This document shows, piece after piece, positions 10,683-24,340 of a stretch of DNA of 64,000 nucleotides (positions within the stretch are counted from its first letter, which is position 1; each line of letters opens with the position of its first letter). Under the pieces are notes generated by a model. The model saw only the letters and a list, made by a program, of their open reading frames with translations. It was not told the origin of the DNA and did no database searches. The stretch lies in contig QKYT01000125.1 of NCBI GenBank assembly GCA_003550305.1, positions 82,283 through 146,282 of the forward strand, read 5' to 3'. The position numbers and the translations under genes were made by a program. The stretch comes from Glomus cerebriforme (lineage: Eukaryota; Glomeromycota; Glomeromycetes; Glomerales; Glomeraceae).

Positions 10683-11160
10683 GTTTTGAAGTCTTGAACA
10701 AAATTGATAAGTTTTTTAAACTTCATATTTAATCTATAACATACAGATTTTTTTCTTTTTGTAAAACTTCAAACTTTTCTCAAACTGAAGTATAGCTCCA
10801 AACTTCTATTTTGAAGGTAATAACTTTAAAATAGATTTTTATTTTTTTTTTATTTATGAATATTTACTAATGTTCTTTTGTATTTTTTAGATTTGGAAGT
10901 TAAAATGTAAGTTCTAAACTTTTTATTTTGAAAGTAATAAATTCAAAAAATTTTTTATTTTTTATTGGTTTTTTATTTATGAATGTTTACTAATTTTTTA
11001 GGTTCCAGAAAACTGAAGTACAGTTCTGGACTCCTATTTTAAAGATAAAACTTCAAAAATTTTTTTTTGTTTTTTTTTTATTAAATAAATGTTTACTAAC
11101 ATTTTTTCTTTTGTAAGTTCAGGTTTTCAAGTATAAGACTTTAAAATAGGTTCATAATGA
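10683..11160 (+). repeat. Tandem array 3: ~111-115-bp units with splice-like signals
   Basis: Acceptor-like TTTTTTAG, TTTTTTAGG and TTTTGTAAG occur before 10891, 11002 and 11117, with an earlier one before 10683. Each is preceded by TTTACTAAT or TTTACTAAC (branch-site-like) and a T-rich stretch. Each is followed by a core with forms of GTTCTGGACTCCTATTTTGAAGGTAATAACTTCAAAA. The overall design (donor-like, T tract, CTAAY, pyrimidines, AG) resembles arrays 1 and 2, but the sequence is more decayed. Confidence 0.6.
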
Positions 11161-11263
11161 AGAATAAAGAGTATTAAAAGAAACATTACTAATAGTTTAC
11201 TTCTGGATCACTTATTTGCTATATTATAAAGAGTATATCTGTAAATTTTCATATACTACTGGC

Positions 11264-11289
11264 TTTTATTCATTGCACAATGAATAAAA
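11264..11289. repeat. Perfect 12-bp hairpin
   Basis: TTTTATTCATTG (11264-11275), loop CA, and CAATGAATAAAA (11278-11289). Possible terminator-like or MITE-internal structure; its role is unknown. Confidence 0.4.
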
Positions 11290-11727
11290 ATATTTTTTTG
11301 GAAACTTTTTTTATCTATTGTGCTTTAGTACCAGCAAATAATAGTCTTATAGTAGGAAATCCAGTTATAAATACTTCAGACATATTATGAGCTTAGTTAA
11401 GAGTAAAATATTAAAAAGAAATAGTTGAAAATTAGCAATTGGCTATTTAAAAGTTGACTCAAGAAAAATATTAGTTCTATAATACTCTTGATATCTATAA
11501 AGCCAGAATTCATCCACTATTATTAGGACTGGCAAATAATGATGCAAAAAAATAAATTATATTATGAATAAATTATGAATATAGTTGAAAAAATGTTTAT
11601 AATTAAAACATTTCTCAGAATTGGTTAGTTAGATCAGTTAAACAATTATGATTTTTGTCCTATCTCTTAATCTTAATATAGTGTCTTTTGGCTGATTAAA
11701 ATGGTTTATAGATTATAGAAAATTATT

Positions 11728-12620
11728 TTATTTTGCAAATAAAGATGAGATAAATATTTTGTTTATATTATTCTTTCTTGATCTATCAATATTAATTAAG
11801 GTAGGCATACTTGCATTACATTGCATGAAAGGAGTGGTTTTTTCAGAACCAATCAATGAATATGATTTATCTGATTCTAAAGGGATCTCTTCAGTCTCAA
11901 CTTTGAAGTACAAGTAATTCCAATAGTTCTTTATCAAATCTTCAGATTCAACTTCATAGGCTCATCTCTTTCAACTATTATTAGTCCAGAGCATTAGTGT
12001 AGGACTATATATTTCTAGGTCCAGTGTACATTTGTCTACCCGCTCAATTTTTGAGTCGATAGATTATTGGTTCCTATTATGCAATGATCTCAATAAAGTA
12101 AGCACCCATTCATCATGTATTCAATAATCAAAACTCTCTTATTCTGGACTCAATAACGGTTCACCATTCCCTAGTAATATACTTTTCTAGGCTTTACTTT
12201 GGTAATTTTTATTAATTTCCAGCATTTGAAGCAGATAGCCATCTGACTTTTATGAACACAAGATCTATGTGAAATTTCTATTAACTTACTACTAAAATTG
12301 TCATAGAACCTTTTTGCCCAAATGATGCAAAAAGGCAGAATACATGATAAAGACTATATTTTCTAAAAAGTAGCAACTCTTGCAAAGGAGCTTTTATATT
12401 ATCAGCCTACTATTGTAGCATTTCATGAGGTCTAATAATAGATAAATAATTGTATTGCTTTTCTATTTTAACCACTTTTTCAAACTGATTATAGTTAAAA
12501 CTATTGTGTTGATAGTTAAAAACATGTTCCATATAATATCCAGGATGGAGATTGATAGGTTTAGGTACAGTTTTATTATAAATCTTATCTAATAATCTTA
12601 ACCATTTCACTGGGCATATT
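11728..12620 (-). pseudogene. Decayed coding relic, probably of a mobile element
   Basis: Minus-strand open stretches at 12610-12410 and 11937-11728, with protein-like but stop-interrupted sequence between them (for example GNGEPLLSPE, LTLLRSLHNRNQ, KIERVDKCTLDLEIYS). I do not recognise the family. Part of the same DNA recurs in diverged form at 14800-15135, which suggests a dispersed element and not a single-copy gene. Confidence 0.4.
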
Positions 12621-12830
12621 TATTAGTGATTTAGTGAAATATATTATTTTTGTCGATTTATGGTGTTTTTAGTAATTTATATCAATTTATAGCAGTTTGT
12701 AACAAGTATATTATAATAAATATCAGATTCATTTTTATTCGATTACAAACATATTGGGGATTTATATATGGTCATATCTTGGCTAATATTTACATGCATA
12801 TAAATCGGCCCTAACTCCCAGTCAGTTCCC
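12464..12830. repeat. Dispersed repeat, copy A
   Basis: Alignable by eye with 14860-15135. Shared words include ATATCCAGG, the TTTATAGCA region, AGTATATTATAATAAA, TTCATTTTTATTCGATTACA and ACATGCA. It overlaps the upstream half of the decayed coding relic. Confidence 0.6.
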
Positions 12831-13040
12831 TGGCACTATCATGGCTGAGTTGTTTCTCAAAATCACGAGATAATCGGCTAATCAGATTCAGAAAAAAATA
12901 TTACATATCATAGCAAGGGAAGAATTTTTTATTCGCATTTATTGTAGATTAATTTACACAGAATTGCATATCAATTTCGCAGATGAAGTTAAAAAAGGAC
13001 AAGGTTCACTAGTGAACAAACTATTACTTTTTATTTATGC

Positions 13041-13760
13041 TTAACTACACAAAAATGAAAATTCTGGACACGCGTGTCCACTTTGCGCAGTAATATGATG
13101 CAGTAAACGATCTATCTTTGTTATACACTCAAAACTTCCGCTATTACATGGCTCAACATTATTATCAAATAAATTTAAAATAAATCTAGCAGGAAATGAT
13201 ATAATTCGTCCTATTTTTGATTTACCAATACTACTAAAAAGCTTATAGACTTTCTCGACCCTTTCACTTCTCTTTCGCAAAGAATCATCAGAAAATTTTG
13301 TTTCGGGATTTGATCCCTAACTTCTTTTTTAACGAGAGCACGAGCCCCATTCTTACCATTATCGGGTTTTAATTCCTTATATCGCAAATACAAAGCTTCT
13401 CCAAAATTGAAATATTTGCTGATAACATTTCATGTTGCATCCTCATTCTTGGTTTCGGCTTGGTCTATCATATCAGAGAGATGTAAAAATTTCTTTCAAC
13501 TTGGCGTTCCGGTATTTGGTAAAGCACCCGACGCATTCGATTCTTCCAAGACTTCATCAGAATTGGGGATATTAGTTGTCAGCTCTTTGATATTTCCACT
13601 TTCCATAACTTTGGATCCTTCGTTTTGAAGCCAACAGGAACATCTATTCTATCTTTTATAGCCTCTTTAAGGTGGCTAACCAACTTTCCATTATCAATAT
13701 TGACTGCGGGTCATAACTTTCACATTACATAAGATTCTTCACAGTGAAAAAAAGAGAATC
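13041..13760 (-). pseudogene. Crinkler (CRN)-type gene remnant
   Basis: Reading the minus strand, an N-terminal segment with SHLKEAIKDRIDVPVGF and KDPKLWKVEI matches the ubiquitin-like LxLWKV region of Crinkler proteins. In another frame follow NIPNSDEVLEESNASG and SDMIDQAETKNEDAT. Then come NFGEALYLRYKELKPDNGK and, after another frame change near 13285, LRKRSERVEKVYKLFSSIG, a helical block I associate with Rhizophagus hypothetical proteins. At least two frame changes and two in-frame stops break it, so no functional product is expected. No start codon is clear. CRNs are known from oomycetes and are also found in AM and chytrid fungi. Confidence 0.65.
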
Positions 13761-14076
13761 ATCAGTAAAAATTTATTCGTGATCGTTGAAATTAATTTCA
13801 CTTCGACTTTTTGTTTCTAGTAAAAAAGGTTTGATTAATTCTTCACTTTTACTCCCTTGAATGTCATAATGATAAAATTCCTGACTGGAATAATGACTCA
13901 TAAACCAATAATGATCAAATTAAGTGATTAACATCATAAGCTTTTCTGTACAATGATCAAATTAAATGATTAATAAATATATATATATATCATAAACTTT
14001 TTTCGCCAATGGTTTGATCAATACTCATAATAATTCTAAAAATTTTCTTCGCGATAGATTATAACCTCCAAAAAAT
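13761..14076. other. Intergenic DNA upstream of the coiled-coil gene
   Basis: No gene recognised. It contains a near-duplicate pair, AATGATCAAATTAAGTGATTAA (about 13910) and AATGATCAAATTAAATGATTAA (about 13951), and a TA microsatellite at 13977-13990. It should hold the promoter of the small gene at 14077. Confidence 0.4.
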
Positions 14077-14462
14077 ATGTTTCAATTAAGCAACGTTGCT
14101 CGTCGAAGTTTCTCTCGCGGTTTAATCACTGGTAAGTATTTACCTCTTGAATAAAGATAGTTGTGCTCGTATAAGTATATAATGTTTTGCGGTTCTTTTT
14201 TTAATAAACAGGACGCGTTAAAATTTCTCAGATCAGTAAGTTCAACAATTCACTTAAAGAACTTAAAGATGATGTTAAGAATGTTAGTAAGAAGCTGAAC
14301 GAAATTGAGACGAAAGTTCAAGAAGATGGTAAGAAAGTTAGTAAGAAGTTGAACGAAATTGAGACGAAAGTTCAAGAAGATGGTAAGAAAGTTAGTAAGA
14401 AGTTGGACGAAATTGAGACGAACTATTGGGTGGGGGTTTCACAAGCAGAAAGACTTGGTTGA
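14077..14462 (+). CDS. Small mitochondrial-type coiled-coil protein with tandem 18-residue repeats
   Basis: Two exons (14077-14131 and 14212-14462) give a 101-residue protein. The N-terminus MFQLSNVARRSFSRGLITG is rich in Arg and Ser with no acids, like a mitochondrial presequence. The remainder is a charged helix with the repeat KKVSKKLNEIETKVQEDG present in near-identical copies (DNA period 54 nt, about 14277-14330 and 14331-14384, with partial units at each side). The protein stops soon after NYWVGVSQ, where I would expect a membrane anchor in longer relatives, so it may be truncated. Function unknown. Start chosen because it gives the presequence-like N-terminus and matches the exon 2 phase. 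Confidence 0.6.
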
Positions 14463-14510
14463 GTCGGTTGGGTCGGTTCGCAACTCGGTTAAGTCGGTTC
14501 GCAAGAAATA
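14463..14510 (+). repeat. GTCGGTT short repeat
   Basis: Directly after the stop codon, GTCGGTT recurs four to five times with small spacers (including GGGTCGGTTCGCAACTCGG). It is unusually GC-rich for the area. Role unknown; it may be slippage-generated. Confidence 0.5.
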
Positions 14511-14859
14511 ATATCTGATATTTTATTTTTCTTTTCTCTATAAAAATTTTATCTGACTCAAATTTCTTTTCAAGTTTCTTCAATGTAGCATAGGGTAATT
14601 ACTCAATACTGTATATGTTGTATAATGCATGTAAAATATGTAAAAGAAATCTAAATAAATATAGATGCTTATTTGCTAAGCTTATTTGAGCCGAGAAGGC
14701 AAGTAACACAATACTTTACAACTTGTGATCCGCAACACACAGTAGAAAAAATTAATCGAAAACATATTCTTATGAACCCAAATGAGCGAACTTTATTAAA
14801 TGCTTTTACATATAGAAGAGTTCAGTGACTATAATATGTTATATACTTATATTCCTTCT

Positions 14860-15135
14860 TTACTTTGATTATTTTTTCAAGTTGGTTATACTTAGTGCAT
14901 ATCATATCCAGGGTGATTTTTAATAGGTTTAAACCATCTAAAATAGTATTAATAACAGGCATATTTGGTTATATGTGATTATGTGTGATAAATAAGACTT
15001 ATAACAGTTTTATCGATTTATAGTGATAGTGATTTATAGCAATTTATAGCAGAGTATATTATAATAAAATATCAAATTCATTTTTATTCGATTACAGGTA
15101 TACAAGGTTTTATATTCATATACATGCAAATTGGT
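14860..15135. repeat. Dispersed repeat, copy B
   Basis: Second, more decayed copy of the 12464-12830 sequence, in the same orientation, ending at the TTCATTTTTATTCGATTACA block and an ACATGCA word. Confidence 0.6.
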
Positions 15136-16740
15136 TTTTTTTTTTCAGCGTAAGAAATACTAGTGCACTTTATTAATCATATTTAGTAAAACTAAATACA
15201 AAAAAAAACTCAGCCAATTAGACTCCGTAAAGCTAAGCTATTGAAGATCTTTCTTATGTTAAAAAGTGACTGGACGATGACTTTAAGATATTAATATTCT
15301 TTCTACAATATGGAAGTGAACATATATTTGTCATATTATAGTTAAAATATCTAACACAGTTTACATCTATTTGTACATCATTTTGTGATTTATGTTACAG
15401 AATGTAATGGGAAAGTGCCATGTGTGACGTTCTAAAAGCTAGGCCGATCATTAAGTGGTGAAAGATCTCATTTGTGTTACAAAATAAATTGATCACATGA
15501 CAAAGTTTGCAAATTTCAAGCACTTTCAATAAATAACATGCGCATGTTTAAAAATTCAAAGTAAAGGTCTTTATTATATTTTTTTCATAGAGTATTACAT
15601 GATTTTTTTTATAAAATTCAAAGTCTGTTATTTTTTGTTAGTTTTTCTAAGAGAGTTTTCTGATATACTTACCCAATTTTGTATATGATCAGTTTCGTTA
15701 TTGTTTAAAATATTTTCCTTGGCATCTTTCCTTTTACATCTTGCCGATTAATGGAAGTTCCTATAATAGAAAATAGAATAGTTGAATAAATCTTAATTGA
15801 GATATTTTATGTTAGAAAATAATGTAATACCTCCAAGAAGGCACCAAATTTTGCAAATTTCATCCTTCAGAATAAGATGTTGGTATTCTAAAACTAAATA
15901 CTTCATAAATTCTGTATGTTTAATACGGATAACATATACTGAAACATTATATTCAAAAAATATATGTAAATACATCATGTGTACAAAAAATACTTACTGT
16001 ATCAATGAATACTCATGGATTTAAAGGGTTTGCAGTGGTAGTAGTACAATTGCCATATTGTAAAATAGTAATCCAAATCATCAACACTATTATGTGCAAG
16101 TGTAGAAAAATCTTCAAGATAGTGTGAAAATGTGTATTCTTTTGGGCTATAAGATTGTTCGTATGCCAACTTGTCGTGATATATAACTGCATCGTTCTTA
16201 GGGACACATCCACTATTAGATGGTTTTTGGTCATAATTGATATTGTATATCTTATCATTATGGGCTTCATTATCGATTTCACCACTATAATCAAATCGTA
16301 AAAGATATCATGAAAAAGAAAAGGGGAAAATACATATAATATATACAATTCTTTTCCTAATATGATTTTGCTAAAAAAATTAAAAATAAGTCTAGTAGTC
16401 GATAAATAGTTTGAGTAGATCATGTTTTTTCAGTACAATCATCTTGCAAACCACAATAATGGTAGTATAGAATGAAATGATAGGAAACTTCTCTTGTCAA
16501 TAATAATAATGGACTTGGATTATCAATAAGTGGACCTGCCTAACGCATTTTTAATATCACCATCAAAGTATTCCCTTTGTTTAACAGTATTTAACTCTCA
16601 TACATGTATATTTGATACACAGAATATAGGTAAATGATGATGTCATATCTGATACCTAAAGTGAGCTATTTATTTCAGTTATATGTCTAAAAATTATAGT
16701 AACTCATACTTAATAGTAAGCCTGTTTTTCATAGCAATAG
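15136..16740. other. Gene-poor AT-rich DNA with decayed coding traces
   Basis: No gene I can support. A plus-strand stretch around 15400-15540 (CNGKVPCVTF, then LGRSLSGERSH after a stop) and a minus-strand stretch around 16440-16540 (SPLLLLTREVSYHF) look protein-like but are short and broken. A 136-codon minus-strand frame at 16013-16423 has no recognisable features. Confidence 0.35.
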
Positions 16741-16742
16741 GT

Positions 16743-17430
16743 TAGTTTTCCTCAAATTTTTCAAGATCAGCCTCAAGTTGTTCATTGAGATCTTGTGATT
16801 TTCAGGGGGTTCGAGATCATTGATCTTTCCTTCCACTAGAAAGCGCCTTCTGAAATTTGAAAATCAATGTTCATAAATAAATCATGATGTTGCATTTCAT
16901 AGATCGTGACGATCTCACCTTTTTTTCGAGTCGAGGCACTTTCCGTTCTTAATGGCATTTTTCCGAAGTTGTATGACGATTATCGATATTTTGTGTTGAA
17001 GAATCTCCGGTCAGATTGTTAAGTTGACTTTATAATCCTTACCTAATCAATAAAAATCATTGATTTATCCTTTATCATATAGATTTTCAGACTAGAAGAA
17101 GCTTACCCGCATATTCACGCGAGACACGCGAGTGCTATCCTTATTTATAAAGCCATCATACGATGCAGTCCAATCCTTGAAAACAAAGATTTAAATTATT
17201 ATACTTGCGAGAAACATTTCGTAATAAATGCATGTATACCGAGTAAAAGACTAGCTCTTAATTCGTCAAATCCAATGAGTTACCTTCCATTTGTCCAAGA
17301 TTTTTCATGCTTTTTCTTTACGGGTCATGTTGAACTCAGAGTCAGAACTTGTCACCCTTATGAGATCTTTTTTAATCCAATCCAGTAATCTTTTTTCTCC
17401 ATTTTTCACGATAATATTTCCACCAGGTTA
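16743..17430 (-). pseudogene. Broken multi-exon gene of unknown family
   Basis: On the minus strand, exon-like pieces with splice-like boundaries can be read. 17425-17285 has NGEKRLLDWIKKDLIRV and FNMTRKEKA, then a stop, then KILDKWK before GTAACT. About 17180-17105 reads DWTASYDGFINKDSTRVSRV before GTAAGC. About 17035-16920 reads NNLTGDSSTQNIDNR with one stop, before GTGAGA. 16860-16743 ends SQDLNEQLEADLEKFEEN plus stop after a one-base frame change from VEGKINDLEPPE. At least two stops and one frameshift indicate a pseudogene. Family not recognised. Confidence 0.45.
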
Positions 17431-18065
17431 GTACGAAAATAGCGATAAATATACTATTAAGAAAGATTCCAATAGAAAAATGTCTTGAAAATATAGCCTA
17501 ATTACCATTAGTAATATGTTAGTATTTAAAAAATACAATAAATATTGTGTTTGTTATTCTTTACTAGATTAATAATGATTATAATTAAATAAATCATACA
17601 TAATTGTTTATATGTTTGTAAAAAAACTGTCGATTAAACGATGTTTATCAACTATATCACGTGATTAATAAAATAATACGGAAATCATTATAAGCACAAT
17701 AAATTTATACAAAATGAATTTGGTTTAAAAATCCATCACATTTATTACAAGAAAAAAATATATATGAAGAAATATAGGGTTTAAAAAAAAAAAAAAAAAG
17801 ATTATAAGGAAAAATTTGTTAGAAATTGTTGAAAACGAAGGGTAAGAGATAAAATTGTTCATACATTCTAATTTTTAGGTTTAATACTTCTATATTTTGA
17901 TCATTGTATTATAATCAACACAAGAGAAGTTAACCCTAAGTTTTTTTTTCCTTACAATTTCAAAACTGCTGCTAATTCATTATAGTCTTAAACATTACTC
18001 GGTTTTGATAACATGCAATTAGTAAATAATAACTAATGCAGATTCCGATAAATTATACACTAAAA
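17431..18065. other. Intergenic DNA downstream of CUL1
   Basis: AT-rich, with no gene. It contains CACGTG at 17658-17663 (within ATCACGTGAT) and an A-run near 17785-17800. It should include the CUL1 3' UTR and polyadenylation signals. Confidence 0.5.
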
Positions 18066-21857
<3,792 letters not shown>

Positions 21858-22281
21858 TGTTGCTATGGATATTTAATGAAATGAGAATGCGCGTTTACAA
21901 AACTAACAATTCTGCCGCAGCCATACTTTTTTTGCTTATTACCTTATGACAATACTTTTAGTAGAACAGTGATCGAAGTGTGCGTTAAGAGAAACAAAAT
22001 GGAATAATCTCAAATGTTCTTTTGAAAAATATATAACCCCTCTGTCAGTGAATAATAAAACCACTTACAGAGTAGAAACCTAAAGCTGTCTTTTTTTACA
22101 CTTGACTCTAGGAACTATATATAAAACCTGATTTCTTTTTACGTTGCACAAGTAAACTCCGAAGTCCGAATGATTTATCGATATGCCGGAAATTGTTCAC
22201 AAAATTTTCACGTGACATTATGACTATAATTTACATAGTTCTACAGTAGAAGCTATAGATTTTTTCGTAAATTTACCTTAG
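21858..22281. promoter_or_regulatory. Divergent upstream region CUL1 / LAA2-like gene
   Basis: About 0.4 kb between CUL1 and the first certain exon of the next gene, with CACGTG at 22209-22214. The ATG at 22183 could start a short first exon of the rightward gene, but I could not join it in phase. Confidence 0.4.
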
Positions 22282-23920
22282 AATCTGAAAAAAAAAAAAA
22301 AAAAAAAAAAAAAGAAGAGCATGAGTGCCAGGAAATTCAATTAAAATCTGAAAGAAATAAGGAATCAGAGTTTGGGGAAGTAATAACTAGAGGATTTCCC
22401 GGTGATTTCGATGATTTCGAAGAATTTACAGACTTTACTAATGGGAGTGGTTTAGAAACTTTTCAAGGAACAATAAAAAAAGGACATAATGATTTTGGTG
22501 ATTTTGCAGATTTTACAGAAAGTAGTGATGGTTTTGGAACATTAGATAATTTTCAAGAAAGTAATTCAAATAATAATTTTGGTGGACAAATTTCGATTGT
22601 TTCGTTTGAGACAGAATTAGTAAGTTTAGACAATTATTTCTTCAATTCAAACATTATCGTCATCAAAGTAGATCATTTCAATCTTCATTTTTCTTCTTTC
22701 TAAATAATAAGCCTCAAGTGGATCTTTCCGCAATGGATAATCAAAATTTGATTGAAAATTTATCAGGCGTATTGGATAAAGTATTTCGATCAAATGACAG
22801 TATACCGCCAACAAGCGAAAAAGAAAAAGATTCTGATAATGATACCGGATTAGAAGCCATATTAAACATACCAGGAAGGTTAGTTTTTTTAATACTTTAG
22901 ATTTATTAATTTTTCATGGAATACGAATAGATTTATATTTTTTAGATTTAAATATTTTATATCTGTAAATGGTTGGTGATTTAAGTTTAGGAATATGGCG
23001 ACGAATATCTCATGAGACAACTGAAAATCCTTTTCAGTGGAAAAAATCCAAGATAAGAAGAGAGTTTTATGCTTCTTTGGGAATTAATGTTGTGGAAGAG
23101 GTTCGTTAATTATAGTATATTATTTTTAAAACGTTAAAGTTGTAATTAGCTTATTATATTATATTCTAATTTAGATAAAAGCACCAGCAAATACAAATTC
23201 AGCGATGATATTAACACCTTCAACGTTATCTCCGCAACCATTGCGACCTGCGTCGAAATCAGCGACTTGTTCGTCAGCACCTGTTAGTAGATCTACAACA
23301 CCTTCATCTAATAATAATCTTTCCAGTTCTTCACATGGAAATCTTTCTAAAACAAATAACACATCGTTAAATTCAGAGATACCGAAACAAATTGACGTTG
23401 AATTGGCTAAGTCGATATGTTCAATATCTGAAGAAACTCTACAGAAGTATACAATAACTCAATTACTTGCTCTCAAATCGCAAATTCTTTCATTATCACG
23501 TCAAACTTCGGATATTCTCACATACTGGCTGGATCAACGCGAGCAAACAATGATGGATTCGGAAACGTACAATCAAATGATTGAATGCTTAGTTGGTCAT
23601 GCACAAAAACTTCGTGATGGTGGAAGTAATCAAAGCAAAAGTTTGGAGAATCGAGGGAAGAAAAAGAATAGTGTTGCTAGCGGTTTAGGTAATTATTTAT
23701 CTATGTTAGTAAAATTTAATAGTTAATAATTAACACAATTTGCTAATTCTTTGAATGGTAAATTCAATCAACAGCTTCAATTAGTCTTTCTTTTAAGAAC
23801 AAGAAAGCTCAATTGAGTTCTCCCATTTCTCCTAAGTCCGCCTCTTCAGAAGTCAAAGTAAATAATAAGACAACTAGTAGAAATAACATTGGAATGCAAG
23901 ACCGACCTCTTTCTATGTAA
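22282..23920 (+). CDS. LAA2-like AP-1 accessory protein (DUF5102-type), 5' end unresolved
   Basis: Exons: about 22282-22619, 22712-22878, 22986-23100, 23175-23688, 23775-23920. The N-terminal part has repeated acidic-aromatic motifs (GDFDDFEEFTDF, NDFGDFADFTE, NNFGG) like ligands of the AP-1 gamma-ear. The middle has GIWRRISHETTENPFQWKKS then KIRREFYASLGINV, a block I associate with yeast Laa2 (YBL010C)-type proteins. Next comes a Ser/Pro/Thr-rich linker, then a helical segment (ITQLLALKSQILSLSRQTSD). The first exon has no in-frame ATG: the frame runs back through 26 consecutive A (22288-22313) to a stop at 22236. Either a short upstream exon exists or the homopolymer length is wrong. Family call is moderate. 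Confidence 0.55.
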
Positions 23921-24340
23921 AATTAATATTTATTAATTTGCTTGTTTAATTACGTAAAATTTTAAACTTAATTAATTATTACTTTTTATCATATTTATTA
24001 TTTATCTGAATTAATCAAATTGTATCCCTTTTGTAACAATTAAAAACTCTTCATTCCACTGTAATAATAAAAGAGTATAACTCTCACACAAGCATTTATT
24101 TTTAAAATACAGTAATTTAAAATTTAGATTTTTCAACATTTAATTATAATCTTTGATAAATATTAGTTAATTGAAAATTTGGCAGTATAAAAATAAAATA
24201 AAATAAAATCATAATAAACTATATGGATCAGAGAGCAAAGTTCCAATATCTATAAATCACATCGTATAAGCCAAAAATAATTTTATCACTATTCAAAATC
24301 TGTAACATAATCAAGATGTTAGTACATCCTCAATATGATC
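23921..24340. other. Convergent 3' intergenic region
   Basis: About 420 bp between the stop codons of two convergent genes; AT-rich, including ATAAAATAAAATAAAATC near 24190. No further feature seen. Confidence 0.5.

Noticed and set aside
16013..16423. 136-codon minus-strand open frame
   Set aside because: Low-complexity hydrophobic text, no motif, overlapping other weak frames; AT-rich chance frame is more likely.
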